Assembly (NCBI RefSeq): GCF_900188125.1
Contig: NZ_FZOW01000003.1
Coordinates: 248,001-312,000 of the forward strand
Reading direction: 5' to 3'
DNA from: Rhodococcoides kyotonense
GTDB lineage: Bacteria > Actinomycetota > Actinomycetes > Mycobacteriales > Mycobacteriaceae
Length of the DNA: 64,000 bases
The notes under the pieces are model-generated. The model was not told where the DNA came from. It made no database searches and saw only the letters and a program-made list of their open reading frames with translations. Positions 1 to 7,550 of this stretch are shown piece by piece. Positions within the stretch are counted from its first letter, which is position 1. Each line of letters starts with the position of its first letter. A program made the translations under genes and the position numbers.

Positions 1-3000
1 GGCTCGAGTGGAACCTCGCCGCCGGTCTCCATGCCGATCAGGGGGACGTCGTTCCAGTCGGGCAGCTTGCCGAGCAGGAACTTGTCGACCGAGGAGTAGG
101 CCCGCCCGATACCGCCGTTGATGACGTTCGAGATGACCCAGTTGATCTTCTCGGACATGAACGCGGTGACGTCGGACCAGATGTCCTTGATCCCCTGCCC
201 GATTTCGGAGAAGAAGCCCTTCACACCGTCGAGCCCGGTCTTGAGGCCCGGGAAATGCTTGTCGACGATGTCGGAGACGCCGGTGCCGATTGCCGACGGC
301 AGATCACCCCAGGAGGTGACTGCGCCGTCGGTGATGTTGGCGAGGAACGAGTCGGCGAGGCCGCCGAGACCTTCGGTGCGCAACGTCTCCCACGCGGGAG
401 CGATGTGCTCGTTCCAGCCTGCGGTGATGTCGTTCGACAGGCTGTTCCAGGCGTCGGAGGCTGTGCCCTTGACGTCGTCGATGAACCCGGAGCCGAGTTC
501 GCCTGCGCGGGTGGTGACGTCGCCGAGCCAGGTGCCGACTCCACCTGCGGTGTCGGACACCGAGGTGGTGAAGTTGCCCCACGAGGTCTTGGCGTCGTCG
601 AAGATCTCCGAGATCGGCTTGCCGCCGACCGTCATCGGACCGGAGAACATGTCCCCGATCTCCGAACCCTGCTCGGAGAACCAATTGCCGACGCCGCTGG
701 CCGTCTTGGACAGCCAGCCCGGCTGCTCTTCCGGTGCGATGCCGAGTTCGGCCTCGTAGGCCGCGTAGTCCTCCGGGCGTGCACCGACCGAGCGGCCACC
801 ACCGCCCACGCGGGACGCATCGCCCTTGGGCTCGTCGTCGCCGCCGAACAGTCGCTTCCACAGACCGCCGTCGTACTCATCGGTTTCGTTGTTGTAGCCC
901 AGGACGGAATTGAAGTTACGGGCTACCCCGCCCCAGAACCCCGCGTCGTTATCGGCGGCATTCCACGCCCCCGATATGAACCCGGCGCCGTCAGCCTGGC
1001 CTTCGTCGAGCTGCTCGGGCGTCCACCCGACATTCTCCCCTCTCTCCTGCGCCTCATAGACCTCCATGTCGCGTCGAGGAGTGTTCGCTCCTCGAAACCA
1101 TCGGGCCGCCGATGCTGCCTTGTCGATGATGTCGGCGATCGCTGAGCAGGTGGCCCTGACGTTCTCGAAGAACTCCTCGAGACGGCGCTGCCCCTCCTCG
1201 GACCCCAGGAACTCGTTCCACTTGTCGAGGGTCTGGGAGATCGACACCAACATGCCGTCGCCGGTCTCTTCACCGCCGTCGAGAATGTTGTCGATCAGGT
1301 CGACGATCTGACCGCCAATGTGCCAGAGCTCGGCGAACTTGTCGATTGCGCCCTGGATCCACTCCTTGAGCTCCCCGGACTCGCGCATCCGGTCCATCGA
1401 GTCGGCGAATCGCTGCGCCCACCCGAGGAATCCGCCTTCGCCGTTCTCGCCGCCCATCAGGCCCGGTAGGAACTCCGAGCCGACGGTGGCGACGTCGAAC
1501 AGACCCTCGCCGAGCTTGCCGAGTCCCTGCAGGAGGTAGTCGACGGCTTCGGCGGTGTTGTCGAAGATCGTCGCCAGGTCGAGACCGAACTCGTCGGTCG
1601 ACATGAACGACAGTGCGCCCTTGAGGTTTTCGTTGATCTTGTCGGCGATCTTCGACAGACCGGCCTCGACCTCGGGCATCTGCGCGTTGGCGAGGTCGAC
1701 GATGGAGGTGCCGAGACCGTCGAACAGTTCGTCCTGGACGGCGAACCGGGTCTCTTTCCACTCGTCGGCGATGGAGCGCAGATCCTTGACGAACTGCTGC
1801 GCGTTCGGCGAGAGGTCTTTCAGAGCCTCGTTGTACTTGTCGAGAGCGGGGTTGGCGTTCTTGGTGGCGTCGGCGACCGCATCGACCGCGTCGGCGATGG
1901 CCTCTTGGGCGTTGCGGTTGTCGCGTGCGACGTCGCGCTGGGTGCGCTGCAGATCCCGTTCGGAGGTGACGAGGTTCTTGTTCGCCTGCTCGACGTTCTC
2001 CTTCGCGGCGATGACGCCCTCGGAGCCCTCGATACCGTCCTTGTTGGCCTTGATGGCATCTTCACGCAGGTCGGCGTTGCGTTCGCGGACCTCGTCGATG
2101 CGCTGCTTGGCTTCGTCGACACCGAGTACTGCTTCGGCGACGTCGAGCTGGGTGACCGGCTGCCCGTTCTGCCCGAGGGTGCGCAGTCGTTCCTGGGCGC
2201 GCTGCAGCGAGAGGATCGCGCCGCGTTCGTCAAGGGCGGAGCCCTTGAGTTCGAGGTTCAGATCCTGGATCTGTTCGAGCGCGTCCTTGCGGGACTGCGT
2301 GAGGTCGTCCTGGGCCCGCTTCGATGCCTTCTGGGCGTCGACGACGGATTCTTCGGCTGCGACGAGGGAGTCCGCGCCGCGTTCGGCGGTGAGGGCTGCG
2401 TTCTCGTAGGCGTCTCGGACGCCGCGCTGGGCGCGTTCGATGTTCTTCGCCGAGTCGGCCTGGCTCGATGCGGATTGGTTCGCCGCTTCTGCGCCTGCGG
2501 TGATGGCGTCGGTGACGCCTCGGGTGCCGACGACCATCGTGGCGATGGTGGCGGCGGCTGCTGCGGCGGCTGCCGGGAGCAGTGCGATGACGCCGAGTGC
2601 TTCGCGGGCGGAGGCGATCAGCGGGATCAGGGTGACGACACCGAGGCCGATCATGGCGATCTTGGCGACTCCGGCCATCTTGGCGATGCCGCCGAGCGAG
2701 GACAGCAGCCGCGCCGCGCCGCCGCCGAGTCCTCCCCCGCTGTTGGTGTCGATGTCGATGGTGTAGCGCTGGCGGAGGCGACGGAGCAGCAGATCGACTT
2801 CGTCTGCTGCGACGCGGGTGTCTGCGTCGACGCGGATGGTCACCGAGCGCGGGATCGAGCGGATGAAGGCGTCGATCTCTGCGGCGGCGACGCGGGTGTC
2901 GACGTTGACGGCGATGGAGATGTCGCGGCCGACGAGGGTGCGCGAGTTCAGTTGCCGCTGGAACGAGTCCCAGTCGGCGCGGACCTGGACGTCGACGACG

Positions 3001-3179
3001 GGTCGGACCGAGCGGATCGCGGACTCGACCTGAGCGCGGTATCTGGAGGCATCAACGGCGAGCTGAACCGGTGCTGTGAGGTGCATTCGCTGCACCTGGG
3101 CCTTTGCTTCCGACAAGAAGCGACTGAGGTCAGGGACCACTCTGACACGTGCCTGGCCAGCGTCGAACGGTCCCGTCAC
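1..3179 (-). CDS. Phage tail tape-measure protein (3' end outside window)
   Basis: The frame stays open from a GTG at 3179 to the window edge (about 1059 residues) and continues beyond it. The start has an AGGGAG ribosome site five bases upstream. Residues about 160-220 form an Ala/Val/Ile-rich hydrophobic stretch. Residues about 250-450 are a charged, heptad-like coiled coil rich in Gln, Arg, Asp and Glu. The rest is Gly/Asp/Trp-rich with repeated phrases such as WNSLSNDITAGW. Extreme length, a central hydrophobic block and a long coiled coil are the signature of siphovirus tape-measure proteins, which set tail length and help DNA entry. No tail-chaperone gene pair lies upstream, which is abnormal for a complete phage. 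Family assignment is from architecture and composition. Confidence 0.85.
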   Translation of the reverse strand, partial: MTGPFDAGQARVRVVPDLSRFLSEAKAQVQRMHLTAPVQLAVDASRYRAQVESAIRSVRPVVDVQVRADWDSFQRQLNSRTLVGRDISIAVNVDTRVAAAEIDAFIRSIPRSVTIRVDADTRVAADEVDLLLRRLRQRYTIDIDTNSGGGLGGGAARLLSSLGGIAKMAGVAKIAMIGLGVVTLIPLIASAREALGVIALLPAAAAAAAATIATMVVGTRGVTDAITAGAEAANQSASSQADSAKNIERAQRGVRDAYENAALTAERGADSLVAAEESVVDAQKASKRAQDDLTQSRKDALEQIQDLNLELKGSALDERGAILSLQRAQERLRTLGQNGQPVTQLDVAEAVLGVDEAKQRIDEVRERNADLREDAIKANKDGIEGSEGVIAAKENVEQANKNLVTSERDLQRTQRDVARDNRNAQEAIADAVDAVADATKNANPALDKYNEALKDLSPNAQQFVKDLRSIADEWKETRFAVQDELFDGLGTSIVDLANAQMPEVEAGLSKIADKINENLKGALSFMSTDEFGLDLATIFDNTAEAVDYLLQGLGKLGEGLFDVATVGSEFLPGLMGGENGEGGFLGWAQRFADSMDRMRESGELKEWIQGAIDKFAELWHIGGQIVDLIDNILDGGEETGDGMLVSISQTLDKWNEFLGSEEGQRRLEEFFENVRATCSAIADIIDKAASAARWFRGANTPRRDMEVYEAQERGENVGWTPEQLDEGQADGAGFISGAWNAADNDAGFWGGVARNFNSVLGYNNETDEYDGGLWKRLFGGDDEPKGDASRVGGGGRSVGARPEDYAAYEAELGIAPEEQPGWLSKTASGVGNWFSEQGSEIGDMFSGPMTVGGKPISEIFDDAKTSWGNFTTSVSDTAGGVGTWLGDVTTRAGELGSGFIDDVKGTASDAWNSLSNDITAGWNEHIAPAWETLRTEGLGGLADSFLANITDGAVTSWGDLPSAIGTGVSDIVDKHFPGLKTGLDGVKGFFSEIGQGIKDIWSDVTAFMSEKINWVISNVINGGIGRAYSSVDKFLLGKLPDWNDVPLIGMETGGEVPLE

Positions 3180-3355
3180 GTGTGCTCCCTATGGTCATCT
3201 CCCCCAACATCGCGAGAGAATCTTTTTGTACTGCACATTGTATCGCTACGAACGGCTGCGAGTAGTCCGCGGGGCACTACATAAGGCATCCTGATTGGTC
3301 ACCAGAACTTGACTCAAGGACGTCGGGGGTGGCGGAGTCCGACAGAAGGCGCGTC
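3180..3355. other. Intergenic stretch between tape measure and paralogue remnant
   Basis: I see no convincing gene here. The tape-measure ribosome site lies at its left end. The nearby short minus-strand frame at 3277-3510 has no ribosome site and no protein-like composition. The lower GC around 3220-3300 compared with the flanks suggests a recombination joint. Confidence 0.4.
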
Positions 3356-3670
3356 ATGGATCCGTAGAAGAGCCTGTGGCAATGCTTAGCGAACGCTGAC
3401 TGGGTCGCGAACACCCTCATCCCGCTGATCGTCACCGCGGTCGGGATCGTGCTGGCCCTTTGGTTCTTCCGACACCAGCTCGACGCAGACCGTGCGCTGC
3501 ACAGCCCCATCGAACGATGGAACGAGGCTGCCGCGCTCCCAATTGTCGACCTTCTCTTGAACGACTCAAGACACGCGATTCATCGCGTCGACGACGCGTC
3601 GTCTAACAAGCCGGATACACGCTTCACCGCCGCGACAGGACACACCGCATCTAACACTTCGACTCGATAG
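3356..3670 (+). pseudogene. Decayed N-terminal remnant of a paralogue of the membrane protein at 4497
   Basis: An ATG at 3356 has an AGAAGG site eight bases upstream and is followed by an in-frame TAG at codon 4 (3365-3367). Past that stop the frame reads KSLWQCLANADWVANT, then a hydrophobic helix, then QLDADRAL. The intact gene at 4497 reads ESFWAHLLSGEWVADT, a hydrophobic helix, then QLNADRQL. The two align without gaps over about 34 residues, and the TAG falls where the intact gene has TGG (Trp4). After the ADR motif similarity is lost and the frame ends at 3670. This looks like a duplicate killed by a nonsense mutation and then truncated. Readthrough expression cannot be excluded from sequence. 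Confidence 0.6.
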
Positions 3671-3696
3671 TGGCGTCGGTCGGCAAGGATGTGCCG

Positions 3697-4500
3697 ATGA
3701 CCGACATCAACAACCCGGCGCACAGACTCCACCACGTGCTCGTGCAGATGAAAAGTCTCAACCCGGACATTGCTCTCAAAACAACGCTTGAGCAGTTCTT
3801 CGAAACTCAGCGCCAGAACCAACTCCTACGAAAGCTCGCGATGCTCACCCAACTGCCCGAGAAAGCGATGGATGCAATCACCGCCGTCGCCAACCGACAG
3901 GAGCTCGACCTCAACGGCCCGCAAGTGACCCTCTACAGAAGTTGGTACAGCAACGTCGTTGCGGCGTTCAAAAAACTCGACTCACTCGGAAGCCCCACAT
4001 CTACTGTCAACCGCGCCTACACCACAGCGGACCTCAACAGCCTGCAAGCAGCCGCCTTCTGGATCTCGCACCAGTACCCGCCGACAAACGCAGAGGACGA
4101 CATTGCAGTCCTGCGCGACCGAGCCCTCGATATGGCGCAGCTGGTGCGCGACTGCGCCGACCTCCCTGCAGACCTCAGATCCGCGCTACTTCAGCAAATC
4201 GGCCGCATCACCAGCGCGCTCGACGAAGCCTGGCTCATCGGAACCGAGGGACTGCGCACCGCCAGCGACGTAGCCTATGGCGCCATCATCCGAACCCTTA
4301 CCCACACCGGACTACCCGAAACCCAACAAGGTCGAACAGCGCTCCACCGAGTCGGCCAATTCGTCACTGCCGTCGGTCTGGTCACCGGAACCATCGGAGG
4401 CATTGCCGCTCTCCCCGGACAAGTTGAGTCCGCGGTGCAGGTGTTCACGGGCACCGACGCGCTCCCTACCATCGAGCAACCCGCCGCGATCGAACAGTGA
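3697..4500 (+). CDS. Unknown protein with C-terminal hydrophobic segment, first of a two-gene cassette
   Basis: I do not recognise the family. The chosen start is the ATG at 3697, with AAGGA seven bases upstream; the GTG at 3670 has nothing comparable. The 267-residue product is mostly helical, with a Leu-rich N-terminal half (HRLHHVLVQMKSLNPDIAL). One candidate membrane or amphipathic helix lies near residues 232-250 (VTAVGLVTGTIGGIAAL), followed by a short acidic tail. It is transcribed against the surrounding prophage genes and its stop overlaps the next start by four bases (GTGA), so the two are translated together. A + strand gene pair inside a - strand prophage is typical of lysogen-expressed cargo (a moron). 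A superinfection-exclusion or defence role is inference only. Confidence 0.7.
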   Translation: MTDINNPAHRLHHVLVQMKSLNPDIALKTTLEQFFETQRQNQLLRKLAMLTQLPEKAMDAITAVANRQELDLNGPQVTLYRSWYSNVVAAFKKLDSLGSPTSTVNRAYTTADLNSLQAAAFWISHQYPPTNAEDDIAVLRDRALDMAQLVRDCADLPADLRSALLQQIGRITSALDEAWLIGTEGLRTASDVAYGAIIRTLTHTGLPETQQGRTALHRVGQFVTAVGLVTGTIGGIAALPGQVESAVQVFTGTDALPTIEQPAAIEQ

Positions 4501-5270
4501 CAGAGTGGGAAAGTTTCTGGGCGCACCTCTTAAGCGGCGAATGGGTCGCCGACACAGGAGTGCCCCTGGCGTTAGCTGCCCTCGGACTGTGGCTCGCCGG
4601 CAAGTACGTCAAGACGCAGCTCAATGCAGACCGGCAGCTCGATCTCGCTCAACGCCACCGCGAATTCTCCGCCGACTACGCCGCGGTGCTTCGACGCAGC
4701 GCCTCCGAAATAGACGCCCTGTACGACGCCTTCAGCCGCGACACCGCCGCCGACGCCGACGCCGGAGGTAGATACAACCGAACACTCGACCGCATCCTCA
4801 AAAACTGCGAAGAAGCAGCGGAACTGTTCAACTCCAGGATCGGCACCAACCCCTTCGGCGAAGCAGGCATCACCATCGCCGCAACACACAGCACCTGGCT
4901 GCTCAGAATCCTCCAGCACACCGAGGCGCAACCCCAGCCGCCGTCGGAGATGCACGGCCTCTACAACCGCCAGAGCATCCACGACCTAGTAGGTGGCGAC
5001 GCCCAAGCCCGCTTCAAGGAACTTGCCCTCGACGTCGACCGCTGGGACGGCACCCGTCAGAAGAAGAGCCGCAACAAGCGAGCGCCCCAGCCCGCCACCA
5101 TCACCGGAACCACCAACGCGGCTCACGACCTCATACCACCACCGAGCTACAAAGGCGTCACCTCCGACACCTACTTCGACTTCATCCAAAAGTTGCACGA
5201 ATGGGCAAGCGGACAGGACAGGATCATCGGAGCCAAACTGGCACAGATCTTCCCGGCTCCCGGCGAGTAG
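4497..5270 (+). CDS. Unknown membrane-anchored protein, second of a two-gene cassette
   Basis: The family is not recognised. The GTG start at 4497 overlaps the preceding stop in a GTGA. The 257-residue product begins with a short amphipathic leader, then one strong transmembrane helix near residues 21-37 (GVPLALAALGLWLAGKY). A charged helical region follows (QLNADRQLDLAQRHREF), and the rest is a soluble Arg/Asp/Glu-rich domain, so a single-pass protein with a large cytoplasmic domain is likely. A nonsense-mutated N-terminal remnant of a paralogue lies at 3356-3670, so the gene has been duplicated within the element. The small membrane-anchor plus soluble-domain layout resembles many phage exclusion or abortive-infection proteins, but no catalytic motif supports that. 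Confidence 0.72.
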   Translation: MTEWESFWAHLLSGEWVADTGVPLALAALGLWLAGKYVKTQLNADRQLDLAQRHREFSADYAAVLRRSASEIDALYDAFSRDTAADADAGGRYNRTLDRILKNCEEAAELFNSRIGTNPFGEAGITIAATHSTWLLRILQHTEAQPQPPSEMHGLYNRQSIHDLVGGDAQARFKELALDVDRWDGTRQKKSRNKRAPQPATITGTTNAAHDLIPPPSYKGVTSDTYFDFIQKLHEWASGQDRIIGAKLAQIFPAPGE

Positions 5271-5312
5271 CCAGGAGAAACTAAGACTTCGAGCCGTCGC
5301 CTCCGACGTGGT

Positions 5313-5330
5313 CGCGTGTGCGCGCACGCG
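5313..5330. terminator. Imperfect GC-rich palindrome between convergent genes
   Basis: CGCGTGTGC and GCGCACGCG form an imperfect dyad between the convergent ends at 5270 and 5469. It could be a bidirectional terminator, but there is no T-run. Confidence 0.3.
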
Positions 5331-5468
5331 TGCGCGAGAGTGCTACCAGGTGCACAAGGCGACGCTCGCCACGTTGATTACCCTATTGAGCTGGGTAGAT
5401 GCGCGCTGCGACGGCATGTGGGGGCGTGTTCAGTTGCGGGGTGGTTGCGAAGTAATGCAGGTGCCAGT

Positions 5469-6218
5469 TCAGGCAGCGAATGCTTCTGCGAAGTTGCCGG
5501 TCCAGACCATCCGACCGGGCCACCGAGGAGTGATTGTTGCTTGCGAGAGGTCGGCGATGGTGAGTTGGTAGGCGAAGGTTGCGGTGACGATGCCGCCGGG
5601 TGGGATGAGGCCGCTTCCTTTGATGTCGTCGGTTCGTAGGCCGTTGACGGTGCCTGCTAGCCATTCAGCTTCGGCGGAGGCTCCGCCCGGTCCGTAGTTG
5701 AGGTACGGCGCGTACCAGTCGGCTGCGTCGAGGGTGTCGTTCCCGACGTTGCGAAGTTCGAACGATATGAGGGTGAAGCTGCTGTATCCGGTTCCGGTGC
5801 CGTCGAATTGGTTGGTCGAGGGGCCTTCGGTGAGCGCTGTGACGGTCACGGCGAGTCCGTCGTCTGCGTAGGTGATGGTGTCTCGCGGTCCGGCAATCTT
5901 GCTGGATGTGTCTGTAGGCGTGGCGGCTTCGGTGAGTTGGGACGGTTCGACGGCAGCGCGGGTGGTCGTTTTGGGCGCCGGGTCACTGCCGTCCAGGGCT
6001 GAGACGGCAATGCCACCGAGAAACACCACGAGGAAGATGACGGCGAGGGTCTGCAGGGTCTTGTTCGGCTTTTTCTTCGCCGGCCTGTGAGGGGCGGTTT
6101 GTGAAGTGAGTGGCGCGACGATGTGGCGGGGTTGGGTTGCGGGGGTCCATTGAGCGCCATCCCAGTATCGGTTGATATTGGGATCGACGGGGTCTGGGTA
6201 CCATCCTGCAACTGTCAT
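5469..6218 (-). CDS. DUF2510 membrane protein with extracellular DUF4352-like domain
   Basis: The N-terminus has the DUF2510 signature (AGWYPDP, then RYWDGAQWT), a short motif common at the start of actinobacterial membrane proteins. A Lys-rich stretch leads into one transmembrane helix near residues 57-75 (LAVIFLVVFLGGIAVSAL). A Thr/Pro/Ala linker follows, then a roughly 150-residue extracellular beta domain (YADDGLAVTVTAL, FELRNVGNDTLDA, LIPPGGIVTATFAY) of the DUF4352/telokin-like type. The 249-residue length is normal for this architecture. It is separated from the FDXHR gene by a strong hairpin, so it may be its own unit. Function is unknown; within the prophage it may be a lysogen surface protein. 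Confidence 0.75.
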   Translation of the reverse strand: MTVAGWYPDPVDPNINRYWDGAQWTPATQPRHIVAPLTSQTAPHRPAKKKPNKTLQTLAVIFLVVFLGGIAVSALDGSDPAPKTTTRAAVEPSQLTEAATPTDTSSKIAGPRDTITYADDGLAVTVTALTEGPSTNQFDGTGTGYSSFTLISFELRNVGNDTLDAADWYAPYLNYGPGGASAEAEWLAGTVNGLRTDDIKGSGLIPPGGIVTATFAYQLTIADLSQATITPRWPGRMVWTGNFAEAFAA

Positions 6219-6270
6219 GGGTCACAAGTATCAGATCTTCCGACCTTTCCTGCGACGCGACGGCTGTCTG

Positions 6271-6306
6271 CCGCTCAACATCATTCGGTTGAATGACGTT
6301 GAGCGG
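6271..6306 (-). terminator. Long hairpin between FDXHR and DUF2510 genes
   Basis: CCGCTCAACATCATTC pairs with GAATGACGTTGAGCGG (16 bp, one mismatch) around a GGTT loop. It starts just after the stop of the FDXHR gene (6316) on the minus strand. A T-run is absent, so termination would depend on the stem alone. Confidence 0.5.
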
Positions 6307-6315
6307 AGGACAATG

Positions 6316-6642
6316 TCAGGCGACCGTCTGAGTCGCACTCATGCGTAAGCCGTCGAAGTAGGAGCGACGTTTCGGGTCGGTCGGGTACCCGAACACCGGA
6401 TACGCCTTTTCCAACGCCACGAGTCCGGATGCGTCAGGTGCTCGGCATGTTCCGTTGCGGCGGTGCGCGTCGAACGCCGATATCGAACTGTAGGTGAGGT
6501 GGCAGCCGGAGCAGTGGCATGTTGCCTGGCCGGACCACCGTTCGTCACAGCGACTGCACGCGAAGGGAAGTGGGCGGCGGGCAGATGCTGGCTCGCCGAT
6601 CACTGTGCCGTGGTCATCGATGTCGAACATGGTCAGCGTCAT
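6316..6642 (-). CDS. FDXHR-family zinc-binding phage protein
   Basis: This 108-residue protein has an ordered cysteine/histidine set: CSRC near residues 29-32, CHCSGC near 42-47, then the diagnostic AFDAHR and a final Cys (NGTC). That is the FDXHR pattern of small putative zinc-binding proteins found widely in actinobacteriophages and integrative elements. Their role is not established; DNA or RNA binding is likely from the zinc-ribbon character. The start ATG at 6642 has AGGAA seven bases upstream. It follows the DUF2637 gene by 15 bases and is probably cotranscribed with the RepA-like and DUF2637 genes. Confidence 0.8.
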   Translation of the reverse strand: MTLTMFDIDDHGTVIGEPASARRPLPFACSRCDERWSGQATCHCSGCHLTYSSISAFDAHRRNGTCRAPDASGLVALEKAYPVFGYPTDPKRRSYFDGLRMSATQTVA

Positions 6643-6657
6643 GAGAATTCCTATAAG

Positions 6658-7197
6658 TCAAGCTGCGACGAGCGGCGCAGTCAGGCGGTCGGGGGTCGCG
6701 TCTTTCTTCCATCTGCGAACTGTGGTGGCAGGGACGTTTAGGGCTGCGGCGGTGTCGGCGACCGTGCGCCCGTCGGAGAGGTAGGCGAGCGCTTGGCGCC
6801 GACGTGCTTCTGGCCCTTGGTCTCTGTTGAGCGCGACCGCGAGGTGCGTTGACAAAACAAGGGCTGCGGGAGGGACTACCGCGACGGAGACTGCGATAAC
6901 AGCGCCGACGGGTGGGCCCGCGAGGTAGGCGTGTACGGCGTTACCTATCAGCGAGACTGAGGATGCGGTGATCAGAATGGTCCAGGCGAACCATCGGTTT
7001 CCCTCGAGCGCGACCACTGCGATGGTGGCGACGACGATGAGGCCGTCGACAACGATGGGCCAGAGGGCGGGGATGGTGACTCCGGCTTGCTCTGCGAGAT
7101 CTTGGAGTGCGGTGAAGCTGATCGCGAAGGCCAGTGCGGCGATCGTCATGGTGCTGGTGCCGGCTACGAGTGTGGCGAGTCGTTTGCGGTCGGTCAC
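6658..7197 (-). CDS. DUF2637 membrane protein with C-terminal helix-turn-helix
   Basis: The 179-residue protein has four predicted membrane helices (residues about 10-30, 43-62, 69-88 and 96-115), typical of DUF2637 proteins carried by actinobacterial integrative elements and phages and related to SpdB-type spread proteins. After a basic linker it ends in a helix-turn-helix (DGRTVADTAAALNVPATTVRRWK). The start is uncertain. GTG 7197 has a weak ribosome site, and the same frame stays open far upstream with protein-like sequence (VPELLDPDADFEV) but no ATG, GTG or TTG. An ATG at 7295 lies in another frame, so a one-base indel may separate the true start from the body. A role in element maintenance or transfer is inference. 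Confidence 0.75.
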   Translation of the reverse strand: MTDRKRLATLVAGTSTMTIAALAFAISFTALQDLAEQAGVTIPALWPIVVDGLIVVATIAVVALEGNRWFAWTILITASSVSLIGNAVHAYLAGPPVGAVIAVSVAVVPPAALVLSTHLAVALNRDQGPEARRRQALAYLSDGRTVADTAAALNVPATTVRRWKKDATPDRLTAPLVAA

Positions 7198-7519
7198 TTC
7201 GAAGTCCGCGTCGGGGTCGAGTAGTTCGGGGACGTTGCTGTTCTGGAGGTGGTGTGCTTCTTGGGGAGAGTGCGAGGGGGTTTGGTGTAGGTCATCGGGT
7301 GCCTCTCGGGTAGGTGGCTGTTGGATTGACCCGTCATCTGCGCCCTTGCGTTTCCCCCTCTCTTTAAGAGAGAGGGGGAAAGCGTAATTAGGCGGGCCGT
7401 AATTAGCGTGAGGTGATGCGTGATTACGTTGACCAGCGGCTCGGTGACGGAGCGTGGCGGTCGGCGACCTGGTCGGGGTGCAGGTTGGGAGTCGTGGGGC
7501 GTAATTCTCCGACCAGGGG
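7198..7519. other. Non-coding replication/regulatory stretch with hairpin and repeats
   Basis: This gap between the RepA-like ATPase gene and DUF2637 holds a perfect 13-bp hairpin and several GCGTRATTA repeats, listed separately. Part of it (7198-7300) may be the untranslated or frameshifted 5' end of the DUF2637 gene. A 33-codon frame at 7194-7295 exists but is not convincing. Confidence 0.5.
7351..7381. repeat. Perfect 13-bp inverted repeat, purine/pyrimidine tract
   Basis: TTTCCCCCTCTCT and AGAGAGGGGGAAA are exact inverted copies around TTAAG. One arm is all pyrimidine and the other all purine. It could be a terminator for the RepA-like gene, or a structural element of an origin with the adjacent repeats. 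Confidence 0.7.
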
Positions 7520-7550
7520 TTATGCAGCGAGCGTGATTAGTGCGTGATTT
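7382..7550. repeat. Iteron-like GCGTRATTA repeats, candidate replication origin
   Basis: Six related 9-mers occur in 170 bp: GCGTAATTA at 7382, CCGTAATTA at 7397, GCGTGATTA at 7418, GCGTAATTC at 7499, GCGTGATTA at 7531 and GCGTGATTT at 7542. The last two lie inside the 3' end of the RepA-like ATPase gene. Short direct repeats next to a replication ATPase gene are the usual layout of a plasmid or phage origin. Spacing is irregular, so this is a candidate only. Confidence 0.45.

Noticed and set aside
1905..3284. Long open frame on the plus strand across the tape-measure gene (459 codons)
   Set aside because: It is antisense to the tape-measure frame, has no ribosome site and its composition is the expected shadow of a GC-rich gene.
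3277..3510. Minus-strand frame upstream of the tape measure as a tail-assembly protein
   Set aside because: No ribosome site, no slippery sequence, and the plus strand holds a recognisable paralogue remnant there.
7194..7295. Small 33-codon frame overlapping the DUF2637 start
   Set aside because: It has a plausible GAGAGG site but Thr/Pro-rich, low-complexity content, and the alternative frame over the same bases is more protein-like.
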